From Ottelia alismoides (Eukaryota > Streptophyta > Magnoliopsida > Alismatales > Hydrocharitaceae): a stretch of DNA of 64,000 nucleotides. The translations under genes and the position numbers were made by a program. Positions 22,910-34,246 of this stretch are shown piece after piece (the stretch's first letter is position 1; every line of letters starts with the position of its first letter). The notes below the pieces were generated by a model. That model did not search any database, was not told the DNA's origin, and saw only the letters and a list, made by a program, of their open reading frames with translations. The stretch is from contig JAZKJV010006950.1 in the NCBI GenBank assembly GCA_037367405.1, forward strand, positions 558,001-622,000, written 5' to 3'.

Positions 22910-23053
22910 GTTGAGAGAAAACTAGGTATTGCTTATTCATAAGGCTCTAGGGTTCTCTTATATGCAAGGGAAACAAGTTGGACAAATTACATAAATAAGA
23001 CGGGAAAAAAAGAGTATACATAAAATAAACAAAAGATAACTAATATCCCAACA
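22910..23053 (-). repeat. 3' LTR of the minus-strand copia
   Basis: 144 bp, matching the LTR at 31611-31755 with moderate divergence. That divergence indicates an old insertion. Confidence 0.9.
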
Positions 23054-23229
23054 CTCCTCCTCAAGTTGGAGTGTAGATATGAATCATGCTGAGCTTGGAA
23101 CAACATTTCTGGAATGGCTCTATGGCAAGGGCCTTGGTGAACATGTTTGTTGTCTGATCTCCATAGCAAACATGAGCGGTGGAGTCGAAGCCCTTCTGAA
23201 TCATGTCTCAAGTGTAGTGATAGTCTACC

Positions 23230-25751
23230 TGATGGATATGGAATTATCCTCAAGCGCATCACGGAAGCGTGATCGTCGTATCGGATACGACGAAGAACGA
23301 CTAGTCAGACTAGTTGTTCGGTGCAGCGGAATTTAAAAAATTTTTATTCGATGAAACCACATGATTCGAGAACCATTCTCAGATCGTTTCATCTATAACA
23401 CAACAAGTATAATGCAATACCTCTTGAAGCGTGGTTGATCAAGTCTCTAAGAGAAGAGATCTCCTGTCTCAAGTCTGATCGTTGGAGTAACGGCTTGCGA
23501 GCGCGGGGATGAGTCGCGGTGTCATCGCAATCCAAGAAGATGATCCAAGCACGGTTGCTCCTGATCTCGTCGCACGAGATCGAACGTCTCCTTCGTGAGT
23601 GAAGCACTCCAAGTAGACGAAGAATCGCAGAGCGTCGAAGCGGCAGCGTGGTGGCGTGGGCATCGACGAGTCTCCCCACCAAGGTATGGTGGACGGCCAC
23701 CAAGAAGAGAGGGAGAGAAGGCTGTCGAGTATGGAGAAAGAGAGAGAGAAGTGTGCTACAATAGCATGTAAATAGAGAGCATGGTATGCCTCTCTATTTA
23801 TAGGGTTTTGGGATCCATGGATCTCAATCCATGGGACATATAAATCAATGGATGAGATTGATTTATATCAATCCAATGGTCAAGATTGTTGTTGGTAAAA
23901 ACCAACAATTTGTGATTTAATTTTGATTAAATATATTTGATAAATCAAATATATATTAATACCAAATTAGATCAATCAAATAAGGAGTGAAAATACAAAG
24001 GAGATCATCCTTCCCATTAGAGGCAGTGGACTGCCACCAATTCCATAAAGGAATTGGTGTCGCCACCTCCTTCCCATATGGGGAGGGCAATCTCATGGAT
24101 TTCCATGAGATTGCATCTCTCCTTGATTTTCTCTCTACTTATTTCCAACAACCATTTGTTGGGATTTTATTTACCAAAAAATAATTCTCAATTATTTTTA
24201 GGAATATTGCAATCTTGACATTGGAAAATTGCGAATCACATTCACAACCCAAAACAAAATATAATTTACATTTTCAATTAATTAGACAATGTGTATCAAA
24301 TACACATTAATAATTAATCTACAAATATAAATTATAATTAGCTCTCTCTAATACATTATAAATCACATTTATAATATATTATGAATAACTGGATATTACT
24401 ATCCACATTATTCTTATCCATAATAATTAAATCACATTTAATTATATTGGATAATTCCTCGTGCATCATGATAATTAAATCATATTTAATTATCAATTTT
24501 TCATTGCTTAGATCTTATGGAATTATTCTTGAACCATTCAAGAACAATGCTATTTCTCCTCAGATACTTGGAGATAAGGACAGGGTGATTGTATTGTTCC
24601 ACATATAGTGACTTGGATGTTGAGATCATATCTCAAATCCAGATCCCATGGACCTCCCACTGATGCTTAATCAAATCAAGACCGTAAACCTAATCTTCAT
24701 TGCATTTGAATCTCATTCAGATCAATGTCCAATTCATGGACTAAGATTAGGTCACTTCTCTAATGAGAGGAGTCACTAAAATCCAAACCTGTTTCATCAC
24801 TCCCTCGGAATGGAAGCGTCATGGTTATACAATCGTATATGATCAAATCACCCTCAGGTATTCCCAATACCTGCATATCCTGCATACTGGAAGACTTATG
24901 ATTATTCTGAAGATAAAGATCACTTTTGCACTGTCATCTCCAGGGTTAGATCATTTAAGTTTCTCAATCTTGGTCATTGGGATTTGGTATAGATCATATG
25001 CTTTCACAAAGCATATATCTTACCTTCAAATTCATGTCATGCTTCCAAAGCACGACGACCATGCATGGAATTTGTTCAGTCCCAATACCTCATGAGTGAG
25101 CTCATGTCTCCCGATTCACAAGTGAACATGTATGATCCCTTTGAGAGATCGTATTACTCATATGTCCTTACATGCACACCAGCTCACCGGTATATAGACC
25201 TTGGTTAGGTCATCAACCTATTGATCTGCCAAATGTACATACTTAGACATATAGCAACACATTTGTCTCTGGTCAGAGGATGCATGCCTATGTTGTGATA
25301 GTATTCAACGTAGGTCTTAGGTTATCTCCATCTCGTCAAGTCAACCCATTGACTCAACTTACCTGACACCTCTGAATCACTTTTCCATGCAGAGGACCTG
25401 CATCAAGAGGTCAGTCAGATATCATCCATATGAGATAGGATTGCCATCTCCTACTCAGGCTGGAGATCACTACTTAATAATCATTTGATGATGCTTGATG
25501 ATTCCTCTATCTAACCCCTTAGATATTCATCCAAGCATCAGCCTCTATGATTCATCCAATGAATCAACAGCTGTATGATCATCAAGTTGGCCATGGTACA
25601 TAACCCTTATTGTACAAAGGGACCCTATAGTGCATTCATTCATTAATCTCAGAAATGGAGTGAAAAATAATCAATAACTTTCATTGATAATTTATTCATT
25701 ACAATAACATTTATTGTAAAAATGGTTCGTCCGGGGCTTACATTGCTAACA
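23230..25751 (+). mobile_element. Complete solo LTR of family L (2.52 kb) in copia RNase H
   Basis: The insertion runs TGATGGATATGG...TTGCTAACA, flanked by a perfect CTACC duplication (23225-23229 and 25752-25756). The copia coding text (ERTKHIEV on one side, the HYTRD-type continuation on the other) joins when it is removed. There is no coding capacity. It is the full-length relative of the fragment at 8930-11015. Direct repeats such as ATAATTAAATCACATTTAAT recur in the AT-rich part. TG...CA ends and a 5-bp duplication mean an LTR; the full element is not in the window. Orientation is arbitrary. Confidence 0.85.
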
Positions 25752-27200
25752 CTACCTCGATATGTTTGGTCCTCTCATGGAAGGATGGGTTGTTGGTAAT
25801 AAAGAGAGCCGCATGGTTGTCGCATTGGAGGTACATGGGAAGAGACACCTCAACTGCTAGGTTAGTAAGAACGGATCTGACCCACGTCAACTCTGTACTC
25901 GCATGTTCCATGGTTTCGTACTCTGATTCTGCACTAGACCTGATGATCATTGTCTACTTCTTTCTCTTCCACGACACCAAGGAACTCCCTAAAAACACTA
26001 AAAAACCAGAGATAGACTTCTTGTCCTTGGGATACACGCATAATATGCATCTACACAAGCTGTAAAAGCAAGGGATGTGCCACTGCTAAATAGAAAACCA
26101 ATACCATGTGAGGTATTCAGATACCTCACAATCATATGGATTCAATCCATATGTGCATGTCTAGGTTGCTCGATGAACTGACTCATTTTGCCCGCTGCAA
26201 TGGATATATCTGGCCTGGTGATGGTTATGCATAGGAGCTTCCCAACGAGCTCCGTGTACATCCTCTTGTCTACCTCCTCAATATCATCATACAGCTTCAT
26301 GCTCGGGTCCATGGGAGTAGTGATAGACCTGCAATCTGACATGCATGTCTCAAAGATAAGATCTATGACATACTTCCTCTGGACCATTACAAGACATTGT
26401 TGGTTCCTGGCAAACTCCAGTTCAAGGAAGTAACATAGACTGCCAAGGTCCTTGATTACAAACTGATGGCCTAGGGAAATCCTTTGAAGCGTGGATGCAC
26501 TGCTCATCATCCCATGTGACAATGATATCATCAACATAAATAAGTATCACAACTATACCTCTCTGAGACCTCTGAATAAACAGTGAATGATCAGCAGGTG
26601 ATCGCACAAACCCATGTTACTCTATCAAATCCAAGAGCTTCTGTAACCATGAACTTGGACTCTACTTAAGGCTATAGATCGCATTGTGAAGCATGCAAAC
26701 TTTTCGATACTCCCCCTCAGCAGTGAACCCAAGCGGTTGTTGCAAGTCGACCTCCTCCTGTAGGTCACCATAAAGAAACGCATTCTTCACATCTAGCTGA
26801 TATAGGAGTCAGTCCCGTGTTACTGCAACAAGAAGAAGAATCCGCAGTTTAGAGTGCCTCGCAAGTAGAGAGAAACTATCATGATAGTTCACCTCATATG
26901 TCTAGGTGAACCCGTGAGCCACAAGTCTCGCCTTGTAGATCGGTGCTTCACCGTAAACATCCACTTTCAATCAACAACAGATGCCCCTGTAGGAGTAGTA
27001 AAAATGCTCCATGAGACACGTGACTTTAACATGGCCATCTCCTGCTCCATGACAAGACATTACTGATTGTCTTGTATCGCCTCCTGATATGTCTGTGGTA
27101 TCTCCACAACTGACAGTCGACAAAAAAATCTCCTGAAGTCATTTAAGAGTCGGTACAGGGAAACATGGGCTACAAGAGGATATGTAACACAAATACATCT
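25752..27200 (-). pseudogene. Copia RT and RNase H, minus strand
   Basis: Leftward from about 27000: the FTVK/DLQ linker region, RT with an intact catalytic YVDD at 26538-26527 (context ILIYVDDIIV), then LGSLCYFLELEFARNQQ, the TPMDPSMKLYDD block, GKLLCITITRPDIS, and RNase H with SSAESEYETMEHAST (about 25940-25890). The end of the RNase H domain lies beyond the family L insertion at about 23224-23070 (ALAIERF-like and QAQHDSYLHSN). Frameshifts separate the blocks, so no full-length enzyme can be made. Confidence 0.88.
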
Positions 27201-27559
27201 CTGTTTCCGCAGAGCAATAGGCACATCCAGATCATCCGCCTCATGAACTTGTAAACTACCCTCCTAAGAGGGTACCTGCTCATCTTGTGAAGAATCATGA
27301 TGCACAGACAAATCATTAGTGCCATCAGTAGAAACAATGTGCTCATTACATACGTGAGGCGTGTTGGATGATGGGGAAAGCTCATGAATAGGGGGAGCTA
27401 TGTGAGGCTTGCAGACATAAAAAAGTAGTAACAGATGGGCCAACGTACTACGTGATGATGGTGGTGGAGGATGTGGTGGAGGTGATGAAGGTAGTGTAGG
27501 TAGAGGTAGTACAATCGTAGGAGGAGTCATGTATACCTTCTCTCCATAGTCAGACGAAG

Positions 27560-28855
27560 TCAATCTTTTACTTGTAGGAGAAAAATACATAATAGACTCA
27601 AAAAGATGACACATGCACTAATGCAGTACTTCCATCGAACTGGATCAAAACAACGATACCCCTTTTGGGTATGACAGTATCCTACAAAGACACACTTGAC
27701 ATCTCTACAAGAGAGCTTGTCACGACCAGGCATCAGATGGTGAACAAACATAATGAAACCAAACACAAGGGTGTAAGGGAGAACATGTACTTCTCAAGAA
27801 ATGCAATCAAGAAAGGAACCTTCTCTCCGAAGACAGGACAAGGCATGTGGTTCACCAAGTAGGTAGCAGTGAGGATCGCATCACTCCAGAAAGAGTGAGG
27901 AACACGGCTCTGGATCAAATGAGTCATGACATCAAGTAAATGACGGTGTTTGCGTTCAGCAACACCTTTCTGTTGAGAGGTGTAAGCACACGAAGTCTGG
28001 TGTATGACAGCCAAAAGACCTGAAGAAAGATAATTGTAACGTTCAGAAACTCTAAGGCAATGTCAGAGTGAGTAAACTTGGTAGTAATAGAGAAAATGCT
28101 CTTTATTTCATTAATAAAATATTTAATGGTAGACCCAGGTTCAGAATTATTTTTCAAAAGAAAAACACAAGAGAGTCCAGAATAATCATCCATAGAAATA
28201 AGATAAAAACGGTGTGCTTAGAGATCAAGAGCATGACTGGGACCCCAAATATGTAGACGAATAAGCTTAAATAAATGACTACTGCTACAACTCTGACGAC
28301 CAAAAAAAGTAGAGCGAAGATGCTTCCCAAGCTGGCAAGCCTCGCACTAGAAGGAAGAATGCGTGGAAATATGTGGGAGGACATGACACAGCTTCTGCAG
28401 AGGAAGGTGGCCAAAACAAAGATGCCACAAGTAAGGAGAGATTGATCCAGTGGGAACTGTAGAGGCACCAACACTAGGAGACTAGACCAGTTTATAGAGC
28501 CCTCGCCGCTCAGGGCCACATCCAATCACCCTGCCCGTGAGTATGTCCTGAAACACAAGAGAAGAGGTGTCAAAAATGGCATGACAATGCATATCTTCAT
28601 GATCTGACTAATAGAAAGCAAATTCATCTGAAAATCAAGAGCATATAAATCATCTCGCATGTGCATGGATGGCGTCAAATGCACTTCCAAATGTCTTGCG
28701 ATGGGTAAGTAAACCTCATTCGCAATGGCGACCCATCTACCATGGGGTATAAATCTGTAAGAACTGAATTGTGCTCTGTTTCCACACAGATGGTGAGAAT
28801 CACCATAGTCCATGATCCACTCTATCATATCTGCCATTACAACTGGTAAAAGCAT
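27560..28855 (-). pseudogene. Copia protease and integrase, minus strand
   Basis: Protease: WIMDYGDSHHLCGNRAQF (about 28815-28760), with the catalytic D-S/T-G changed to D-Y-G. Integrase: the GLSCVFLLKNNSEPG block (28180-28135), HSDIALEFLN with the second catalytic Asp, TSCAYTSQQKGVAERKH with the catalytic Glu (about 27995-27945), then SFWSDAILTATYLVNHMP and the C-terminal CVFVGYCHTQKGYRCFDP (about 27710-27640). Frames change several times. Confidence 0.88.
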
Positions 28856-29023
28856 AGGCTATACTTGAAGAGCTTGAAGAGACTCTAGCAGCAGTTGCAA
28901 CATCTGGGAAACATATAGTGGTGTTGGCAGCAAGAATCATTATCTCCCTCAGATGGGAGATAATATCATCAAGATGAAAATATGTCCAAGGAGCCAAACC
29001 GTATGGAGGCTCAACCTGCTCTG

Positions 29024-29836
29024 CTACATGATCAGATGCAGGGTATCCATGCTTCTAATAGTATGTGTCCTTGGAGTGACCTGAACGATGACAGTAGGTA
29101 CAAAGGCCACGTTGACATCCATATTCTCTGCCATAGGGACCACACCCTCTGAATTGTGTAGAACCTTCCCAAACACAAGATGTAGTTGTTGCTGAGGAGG
29201 TCTGTATAGTGGCATCTACTTGGATAACAAGCATGCTGAGGAGACTATAAGACTCCTCTATGAGAGGTATGGTCGCACATGTAAGAAGTTGTGTGTGTGT
29301 GTGTTGCCCATACTCTGGATCCAGGGTTGCTAAGAAAACCCCAACCATAATGGAGTTCGTGTATGCCATCTGCTTCTCCGTGGATGTCGTAACAGACATG
29401 AAGCTATGAAGCTTCTCAAACATGCCTCAAAGCGAAGAGTAGAAGGTATGCAGAGGACAATCATTCTGCTTGGTCGTGTATATATTAATAATTGAAGAAT
29501 CTTGGCCTCGTTCTTCACTTGGGCATACGTGGCTGCCAAAATATTCCATATCGCCTTAGTAGTGGATTTGTTCACAATATTTGTTGGCGATCTCTATGGT
29601 GAGAGCCCCAGAGAGCCAAACACGTGCGAACGCGTCATCTTTCTTCCACGAAGCATTGTCCCTAGTATTATTCGTCGACTCGAGCTTTGTCAGAATGTGA
29701 TCCTTGTTATTACACTGCATAAGGGTTAAATACTGCATGGACCACAAATCATAGTTGGTCCATCCATCTCCACGATGAGACCCGGACCCTTGAAGGGACC
29801 GAACGAAGAGAAGACGTCACCATTGTTCTCTGACAT
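29024..29836 (-). pseudogene. Copia gag with CCHC zinc knuckle, minus strand
   Basis: The start at 29836 (MSENNGDVFSS) is chosen because the other copia in the window begins MSDNKAEISS at the matching place. YLTLMQCNNKDHILTK, DDAFARVWLSGALTIEIAN and AIWNILAATYAQVKNEAKILQL follow in neighbouring frames. The zinc knuckle at about 29110-29060 reads CTYCHRSGHSKDTY, with the last Cys replaced by Tyr. It has multiple frameshifts. Confidence 0.85.
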
Positions 29837-29953
29837 GATGAAGAAGACCGAAACGGAACTCAATTGGGGAAATAGACCTAACCGAGTGAGTCTACACGAT
29901 CATATAGAGGATTGGTTGTGTTAGAGTTATTATATCTGCATTTATATTTGTAA

Positions 29954-30054
29954 CCCTTCAGGTTCTGTTATACCCCATGTCCCTTCGGGTTCCGTAACCC
30001 TCTGTGACCCTTCGAGTTCCATAACCCCATGTGACCCTTCGAGTTCTGTAACTC
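29954..30054 (+). repeat. 27-bp tandem repeat inside the TRIM LTR, about 4 units
   Basis: Units of the form CCCTTCGGGTTCCGTAACCC at 27-bp spacing. The repeat is also present in the other LTR (about 30957-31055), so it was in the element before insertion. It lies upstream of the TATA-like CTATATAAGAGA. Confidence 0.9.
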
Positions 30055-30670
30055 TTGTACTCTCTAGGGTTTTCTCTCTATATAAGAGACCCTAACTATT
30101 TGGAATAAACAGCTCACTCTCTCCTCTTCTCAACATGGTATCAGAGCGACGATCATATATCGAAGCCTAATATCCTAAATCCACCGCAACCACCAGCCCT
30201 CTCTCCGTGCTGACAAGGAGAGAGGGCTGGACCTCCTGCATCGCTCGTGTATTTGATGGTTTCACGCAAGGCAGTCCGAGTCCCCAACAACACCAGCTGC
30301 CTCCTCCAGCGGTACCTAAAGTACCGCCCAAGGCTCTAACAGCTCCAGCCGCACCTCCTGCATTGCCGACATCGCATGGAGCCCCATCCTCTCCAACAGT
30401 CCATGTTTCACCACGACTTGTTTCTCCCAACTTTTAGTACTCACAACTTGATGTTCCATACTCTTTATTCTATCAAGTATGGGAGAAAAGGGGGTCAGAG
30501 ATGATTCTTCAGGACGTTTGTTGCCCTACCATGACTGATAGACCAACTCCAGACTACTACTCAGGTCATCCATCTTCATGGAGCATCGACTTCTTCGTCA
30601 GGGCGTATGCTTCTTCTTTTACGACCCGACTACTACTCCTCGTTGGACTTCTTCTACAATGATTTTTCTC

Positions 30671-30783
30671 CAGGCATGACAGAGATATGTTCTGGTGACC
30701 TGCAGGCACGACAGAAATACGTTCTGGTGACCTGATATCGCAACAACTTTACAGGCATGGCAGAGATATGTTCTGGTGACCTG
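30671..30783 (+). repeat. 32-bp repeat, three units, in the TRIM interior
   Basis: Units at 30671-30702, 30703-30734 and 30752-30783. Each starts CAGGCA(T/C)G and ends TTCTGGTGACCTG; the third is set off by a 17-bp spacer. Confidence 0.9.
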
Positions 30784-31598
30784 AAAGTCGCAGACCCATC
30801 CTCGAGCGAGGTCTTCTACCAGCAGCGGACATATGTTATTATGATGCATCGTACGAAGATGTGGTTATACTTTTTCTTTTTGTTACAAGCTGCAGCTTTC
30901 TCGGCTCCAGCTGGAGGGGGAGTGTTAGAGTTATTATATTTGCATTTATATTTGTAACCCTTCAGGTTCCGTTATACCTCACGACCCTTCGGGTTCCGTA
31001 ACCCTCTGTGGCCCTTCGAGTTCCGTAACCCCCTATGACCCTTCGGGTTCCGTAACTCTTGTACTCTCTAGGGTTTCTCTATATATAAGAGACCCTAACT
31101 ATATGGAATAAACATCTCATTCTCTCCTCTTCTCAACAGGTTGTACGTATAGTCTCATACAACCATCCTCGTCAATCCTCGATCCGCGCTACGGATGGAA
31201 AAATCGATTTATGGGTCTGAAATCATGTTTTTCAGTCAAAAGCCTATCATTTCAGACTACGATTTGATGACGAAGAGGATAGAAATCGGCCATTGGGTTT
31301 AGGGTTGCGCATGTGGTAGTTGGGGAGCGTGCGTGGTGTTCCAGCAGCGACGCTGGAGGGGCTACTCTCTTGCAGCATCCCAATCACGACAACAGTGTCG
31401 CTTAGGCAGAGGTGTTGGGTTGGGTACGGTGTGGCAGGGCAGTGCGGAGATGCGCTCTGAGGTGCTGAGCGAAGGCGTGGTGACGTGCAGTGGCGATGGG
31501 TGACACAAGGAGGCACGCGGCATGTGTCGGCATGCAGAGAGCTGGCGGATGAGGACTAGAGCACGGGTGGGGTACGAGAACTCCGATCTAGGACCATC

Positions 31599-31610
31599 GC
31601 TCTTACACCA
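31599..31610 (-). other. Primer-binding site of the minus-strand copia
   Basis: On the minus strand it reads TGGTGTAAGAGC directly after the LTR ending at 31611, close to the TGGTATCAGAGC form. Confidence 0.8.
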
Positions 31611-31755
31611 TGTTGAGAGAAAACTATGTATTGCTTATTCAAGAGTCCTTAGGGTTCTCTTATGTAGAGGAGAAACATGTTCGGCAAATTGCATAAAGAA
31701 TATGGAAAGAGAAAAGAATACACAAAATAAATAAAAGATAACGAGTATCTCAACA
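31611..31755 (-). repeat. 5' LTR of the minus-strand copia
   Basis: 145 bp, partner of 22910-23053. The target duplication GTATA follows at 31756. The 455 bases between it and the TRIM (31144-31598) are copia leader with no gene. Confidence 0.9.
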
Positions 31756-32046
31756 GTATAGAGCACACATTCTCCACAATGAGACCCAGTTTAGTTCTAG
31801 TGACTAACAGATCACAGATGGAGTATAGAGCAATATAGAGAACACGTTCTTCAACAAGGAGACTCGGTTCACACTCAACAACTTCAGTTCCTCATCACCA
31901 GCACAGCATATGAAGCAGCGTCCTCAGCAAGCAATCAATAGAGTATGCGTTGAGTTGATATTGATCGTAATGTCTTGTACTCTGTAAGTGAGTAATTTTT
32001 TTCTATTTGTCTGAGATGAGCATTCATGCTTCTGCTTAAGGGGGAG

Positions 32047-32347
32047 TGTTAGAGTATGCGTCCATAAATGGGTAATTAAATCCCTTTAGAGTCAAATTAC
32101 CACATCCACAAGTTTAGTCCCACGTCATCTATCAATGGGACTTGATCATAGTGGTGGAGCTATAAGAAGCTCACACCACATGTAAGCTTTGAGAGAGATA
32201 GAGAGAAATAACAAAATATCTGGCTCCTGAGAGGTCTTCTCACGTTGTTTCATCCCGCTCCTTATAAAATAGAGTTCCGCATAAAATCTCGATATTTTTT
32301 AGTTTTTTATCTTTATCTTTGATTACACTTTTGCATTGTCGTCTACA
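32047..32347 (+). repeat. 3' LTR of element B
   Basis: TGTTAGAGTATGCG after the polypurine tract GCTTAAGGGGGAG. It matches the LTR at 20786. It ends near GTCTACA; the flank to the right is an intron of the TMEM209-like gene. Confidence 0.8.
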
Positions 32348-32455
32348 GTTAACAAGAATTTCCATGCGAAGGGATGGAAATAGCATGACGAGTAAATGAT
32401 GATCTTGGTTTTCATTCAAATAAACATATTTACTTACATGCGTGATATAACATAC

Positions 32456-32832
32456 CTGAAGGGAGAATTGCATCTTCTTATCGCAATATAAGGTAAAAAT
32501 AGGAGGGCTTTGCTTCCCAATTACAAGTATACAAGCCTCTGGATGAATGACAAAGGGAACACTGGATATAACTGCTACATACTTTTCAGGGAACCTTTCT
32601 TTTAAAGAAAGACAACCCAAAAATAAGGGACTTTTACTAGATTGTGTGCTGGAATAGGAGGTAGACTCAACATGTAACATCCACTTAGGATGATCCAGGA
32701 AACAACAAAAAAGATACCCCAGCAGATGAGAGTCAGATGGGAGGTCTTTCGTCCATTTTTTATTATCTTTATCATAGACCTCATCTTTCGCAACATACTC
32801 GTAATTTTTCACACATGTCCCTTCCGCAAGCT
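32456..32832 (-). CDS. TMEM209-like exon (C-terminal domain, part 2)
   Basis: The open exon is bounded by an acceptor CTGCAG at 32838-32833 and a donor GTATGT at 32455-32450. It encodes LAEGTCVKNYEYVAKDEVYD, KKWTKDLPSDSHLLGYLFCC, FLDHPKWMLHV, KERFPEKYVAVISS and KQSPPIFTLYCDKKMQFSLQ, which are the strongly conserved end of the plant family. The first codon is completed by the previous exon (G + AG gives Glu). The next exon, normally about 40 residues, is absent because element B starts in the intron at 32347. Confidence 0.8.
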
Positions 32833-32919
32833 CTGCAGATCAACAAAGAATACTGAATACTATAAATAACATATAAGACTGATCTCATATATACCAAATA
32901 GTGGCCAAAACAACAGTAC

Positions 32920-33099
32920 CTTGAACCCGTCGAACAGTGTAATCTGCACGGACACTGCTTTGAGGCAACAAACCCTTGACTAGCTCTCCTTTCATCAGTG
33001 CATTTAGCCTTTGGCGCTCCATAATAGCATCAATCCAGGTTTGCATTATAGGTACAAGATTAGTTTGAAGCTGGTGGGCACCAGCTTGTGATACCTGTG
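32920..33099 (-). CDS. TMEM209-like exon (C-terminal domain, part 1)
   Basis: Acceptor TTTTCAG ends at 33100; donor GTACTG begins at 32919. The exon reads QLQTNLVPIMQTWIDAIMER and then QRLNALMKGELVKGLLPQSS and VRADYTVRRVQ. Phase matches the following exon and there are no stops. An alternative acceptor five bases downstream is possible. Confidence 0.78.
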
Positions 33100-33399
33100 C
33101 TGAAAATGAAATCAACCATAGAAGCTTCTAAGATGCGGGAAATTCCTAAAAATAAAATTACAGCATATATTTAAAAAAACTGAAAATATAGAACAAATAA
33201 TGAAAGGCTCAAGTAAATATGACCCACGCTCTTGGCATATTTCTGAATTTCTCTTGCTAAAAATGGCAATCTCATAAACGATCTTCTTCCGAGCATGGTC
33301 ACAATTTCAGAATTACGACACGAGTAAATAGAAATAGCACATAATTGGGGAAAAGTTGTCACTTATAAATTATTTAGAGTAGCGTTGACAACTATGAAG
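33100..33399. other. Intron remnant of the TMEM209-like gene
   Basis: AT-rich intron sequence. An open minus-strand stretch at 33331-33201 (RNSEIVTMLGRRSFMRLPFL) has no splice sites I trust and does not match the family. Confidence 0.5.
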
Positions 33400-33604
33400 G
33401 GTTGAGTTAATATATTCGGTAATGGGATCTTCCCACAAGATCCAATTACCCAACCAACTAATGCAAACCTTCACTATTCTCAACATTCCTCCGTAAGCTG
33501 AAACATGCAATGCTCAGTTTGGATAAATTGGAAAACTCTCATTCACACGCTGAACATTGACAAGCTAACAAAAAAAAACTTTCTGCTCGATGGACTCTTT
33601 GCAC
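33400..33604 (-). mobile_element. Fragment of an A/B-type LTR element, minus strand
   Basis: Read leftward: AAACTGAGCATTGCATG, CAGCTTACGGAGGAA (a polypurine tract remnant) and TGTTGAGAATAG, then GGGTAATTGGATCTTG. This is the same order as the polypurine tract and 3' LTR start of element A (8812-8895). Only the junction region survives. Confidence 0.6.
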
Positions 33605-33609
33605 TCGTT

Positions 33610-33750
33610 TGTTAAGATTCTTATGTTTCGTTGTCTTTATTTATTGTTCATTTCTCTTGTCATGTTTATGTAATTTACCCTTTGAGCTTTTCTCCTATAT
33701 AAGAGAGCTCTAAAGTTAGATGGAATATAACTTCATCTTTTCCTTCCACA
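33610..33750 (+). repeat. 5' LTR of the plus-strand copia
   Basis: Nearly identical in layout to 42272-42414. Has TATATAAG at 33696-33703, the likely promoter. Confidence 0.93.
33696..33703 (+). promoter_or_regulatory. TATA box of the plus-strand copia LTR
   Basis: TATATAAG in the context CTCCTATATAAGAGAGCTC, about 50 bases before the LTR end. The 3' LTR has the same motif. Confidence 0.6.
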
Positions 33751-33762
33751 TGGTATCAGAGC
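33751..33762 (+). other. Primer-binding site, plus-strand copia
   Basis: TGGTATCAGAGC immediately after the 5' LTR, complementary to the 3' end of initiator methionine tRNA as in most plant copia elements. Bases 33763-34246 are a GC-rich leader without a convincing gene. Confidence 0.92.
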
Positions 33763-34246
33763 GACGATCCTAGATCGGAGCTTGTGCCCTAGAACCATAT
33801 CCCACCAACCCTACTGCATCGTCCACAACGCGCATCGCCGTCACCCTCGCGCTCACCGGAGCCAGTCCTCATACACGCCTACGCTGCACCGCGCACCTAT
33901 GCACCGTCGTGCGCTAGCGCTTGCGCCCACGCTTCGTCGTCAGCCAGCACCTGCGCTTGCAGCACCTCCACATGCGTGCCATCACGCGCAACGCCGTGCG
34001 CCCGAGAAGATTCTTGTAGCTGTTTGTAACGACTGTGTGGTCCCTGTTCGTGCATCGCCAATAGATCGTGTTCTTGGGCACTTAGGGTGTGACGTGAATA
34101 TCTAAAACACCCTAATTACCCAGAGGAATCTCCAGAAGAATAGAAGAGGTTGTGGTATGCGTCTACACCCACAACCATCTTCTTGTATGTCCGTGTAGAT
34201 GCTGGTATCTCTTGTTGCTGACCCAGTCTTGGAGATAGTTGTCATC

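Larger units (their letters stand above)
29919..31138 (+). mobile_element. 1.2-kb short LTR element (TRIM-like)
   Basis: LTRs of 217 and 216 bp (29919-30135 and 30923-31138), TGTTAGAGTTATTATA...TCTTCTCAACA, flanked by a perfect GGTTG target duplication (29914-29918 and 31139-31143). The primer-binding site TGGTATCAGAGC is at 30136-30147 and the polypurine tract GCTGGAGGGGGAG ends at 30922. The interior is 787 bp without gag or pol. It has CAAGTATGGGAGAAAA (30474), shared with elements A and B, and a 32-bp repeat. It sits in the leader of the minus-strand copia, before gag. Confidence 0.92.
22910..31755 (-). mobile_element. Ty1/copia element on the minus strand, nested in B
   Basis: LTRs at 22910-23053 (3' LTR for this strand) and 31611-31755 (5' LTR), both TGTTGAGAGAAAACT...CAACA, with a perfect GTATA target duplication at 22905-22909 and 31756-31760. 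The polypurine tract CCAACTTGAGGAGGAG reads leftward from 23069. Gag, protease, integrase, RT and RNase H remnants lie in the normal copia order. Two later insertions (23230-25751 and 29919-31138) lengthen it to 8846 bp; without them it is about 5.1 kb, a normal copia size. Confidence 0.92.
20786..32347 (+). mobile_element. Non-autonomous LTR retrotransposon B, split by a nested copia
   Basis: The 5' LTR is at about 20786-21081, followed by the primer-binding site TGGTACAAGAGC (21082-21093). The internal region runs 21094-22909 and resumes at 31756, the polypurine tract is at about 32034-32046, and the 3' LTR is at 32047-32347. Internal ORFs (21327-21638, 21662-22066) have no recognisable domain; there is no gag or pol. 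It shares CAAGTACGGGAGAAAG (22357-22372) and the TCTAGCGACCATGGA block (22707 on) with element A. The copia insertion at 22910-31755 carries a GTATA target duplication. I could not find a clear target duplication for B itself. Confidence 0.78.

Noticed and set aside
33171..33362. Possible extra exon of the TMEM209-like gene on the minus strand
   Set aside because: No trusted splice sites in the right phase and no match to conserved parts of the family that I recognise.
33782..34105. 107-codon ORF upstream of copia gag
   Set aside because: It lies in the GC-rich copia leader between primer-binding site and gag; His/Arg/Ala-rich, no relative in the other copia.
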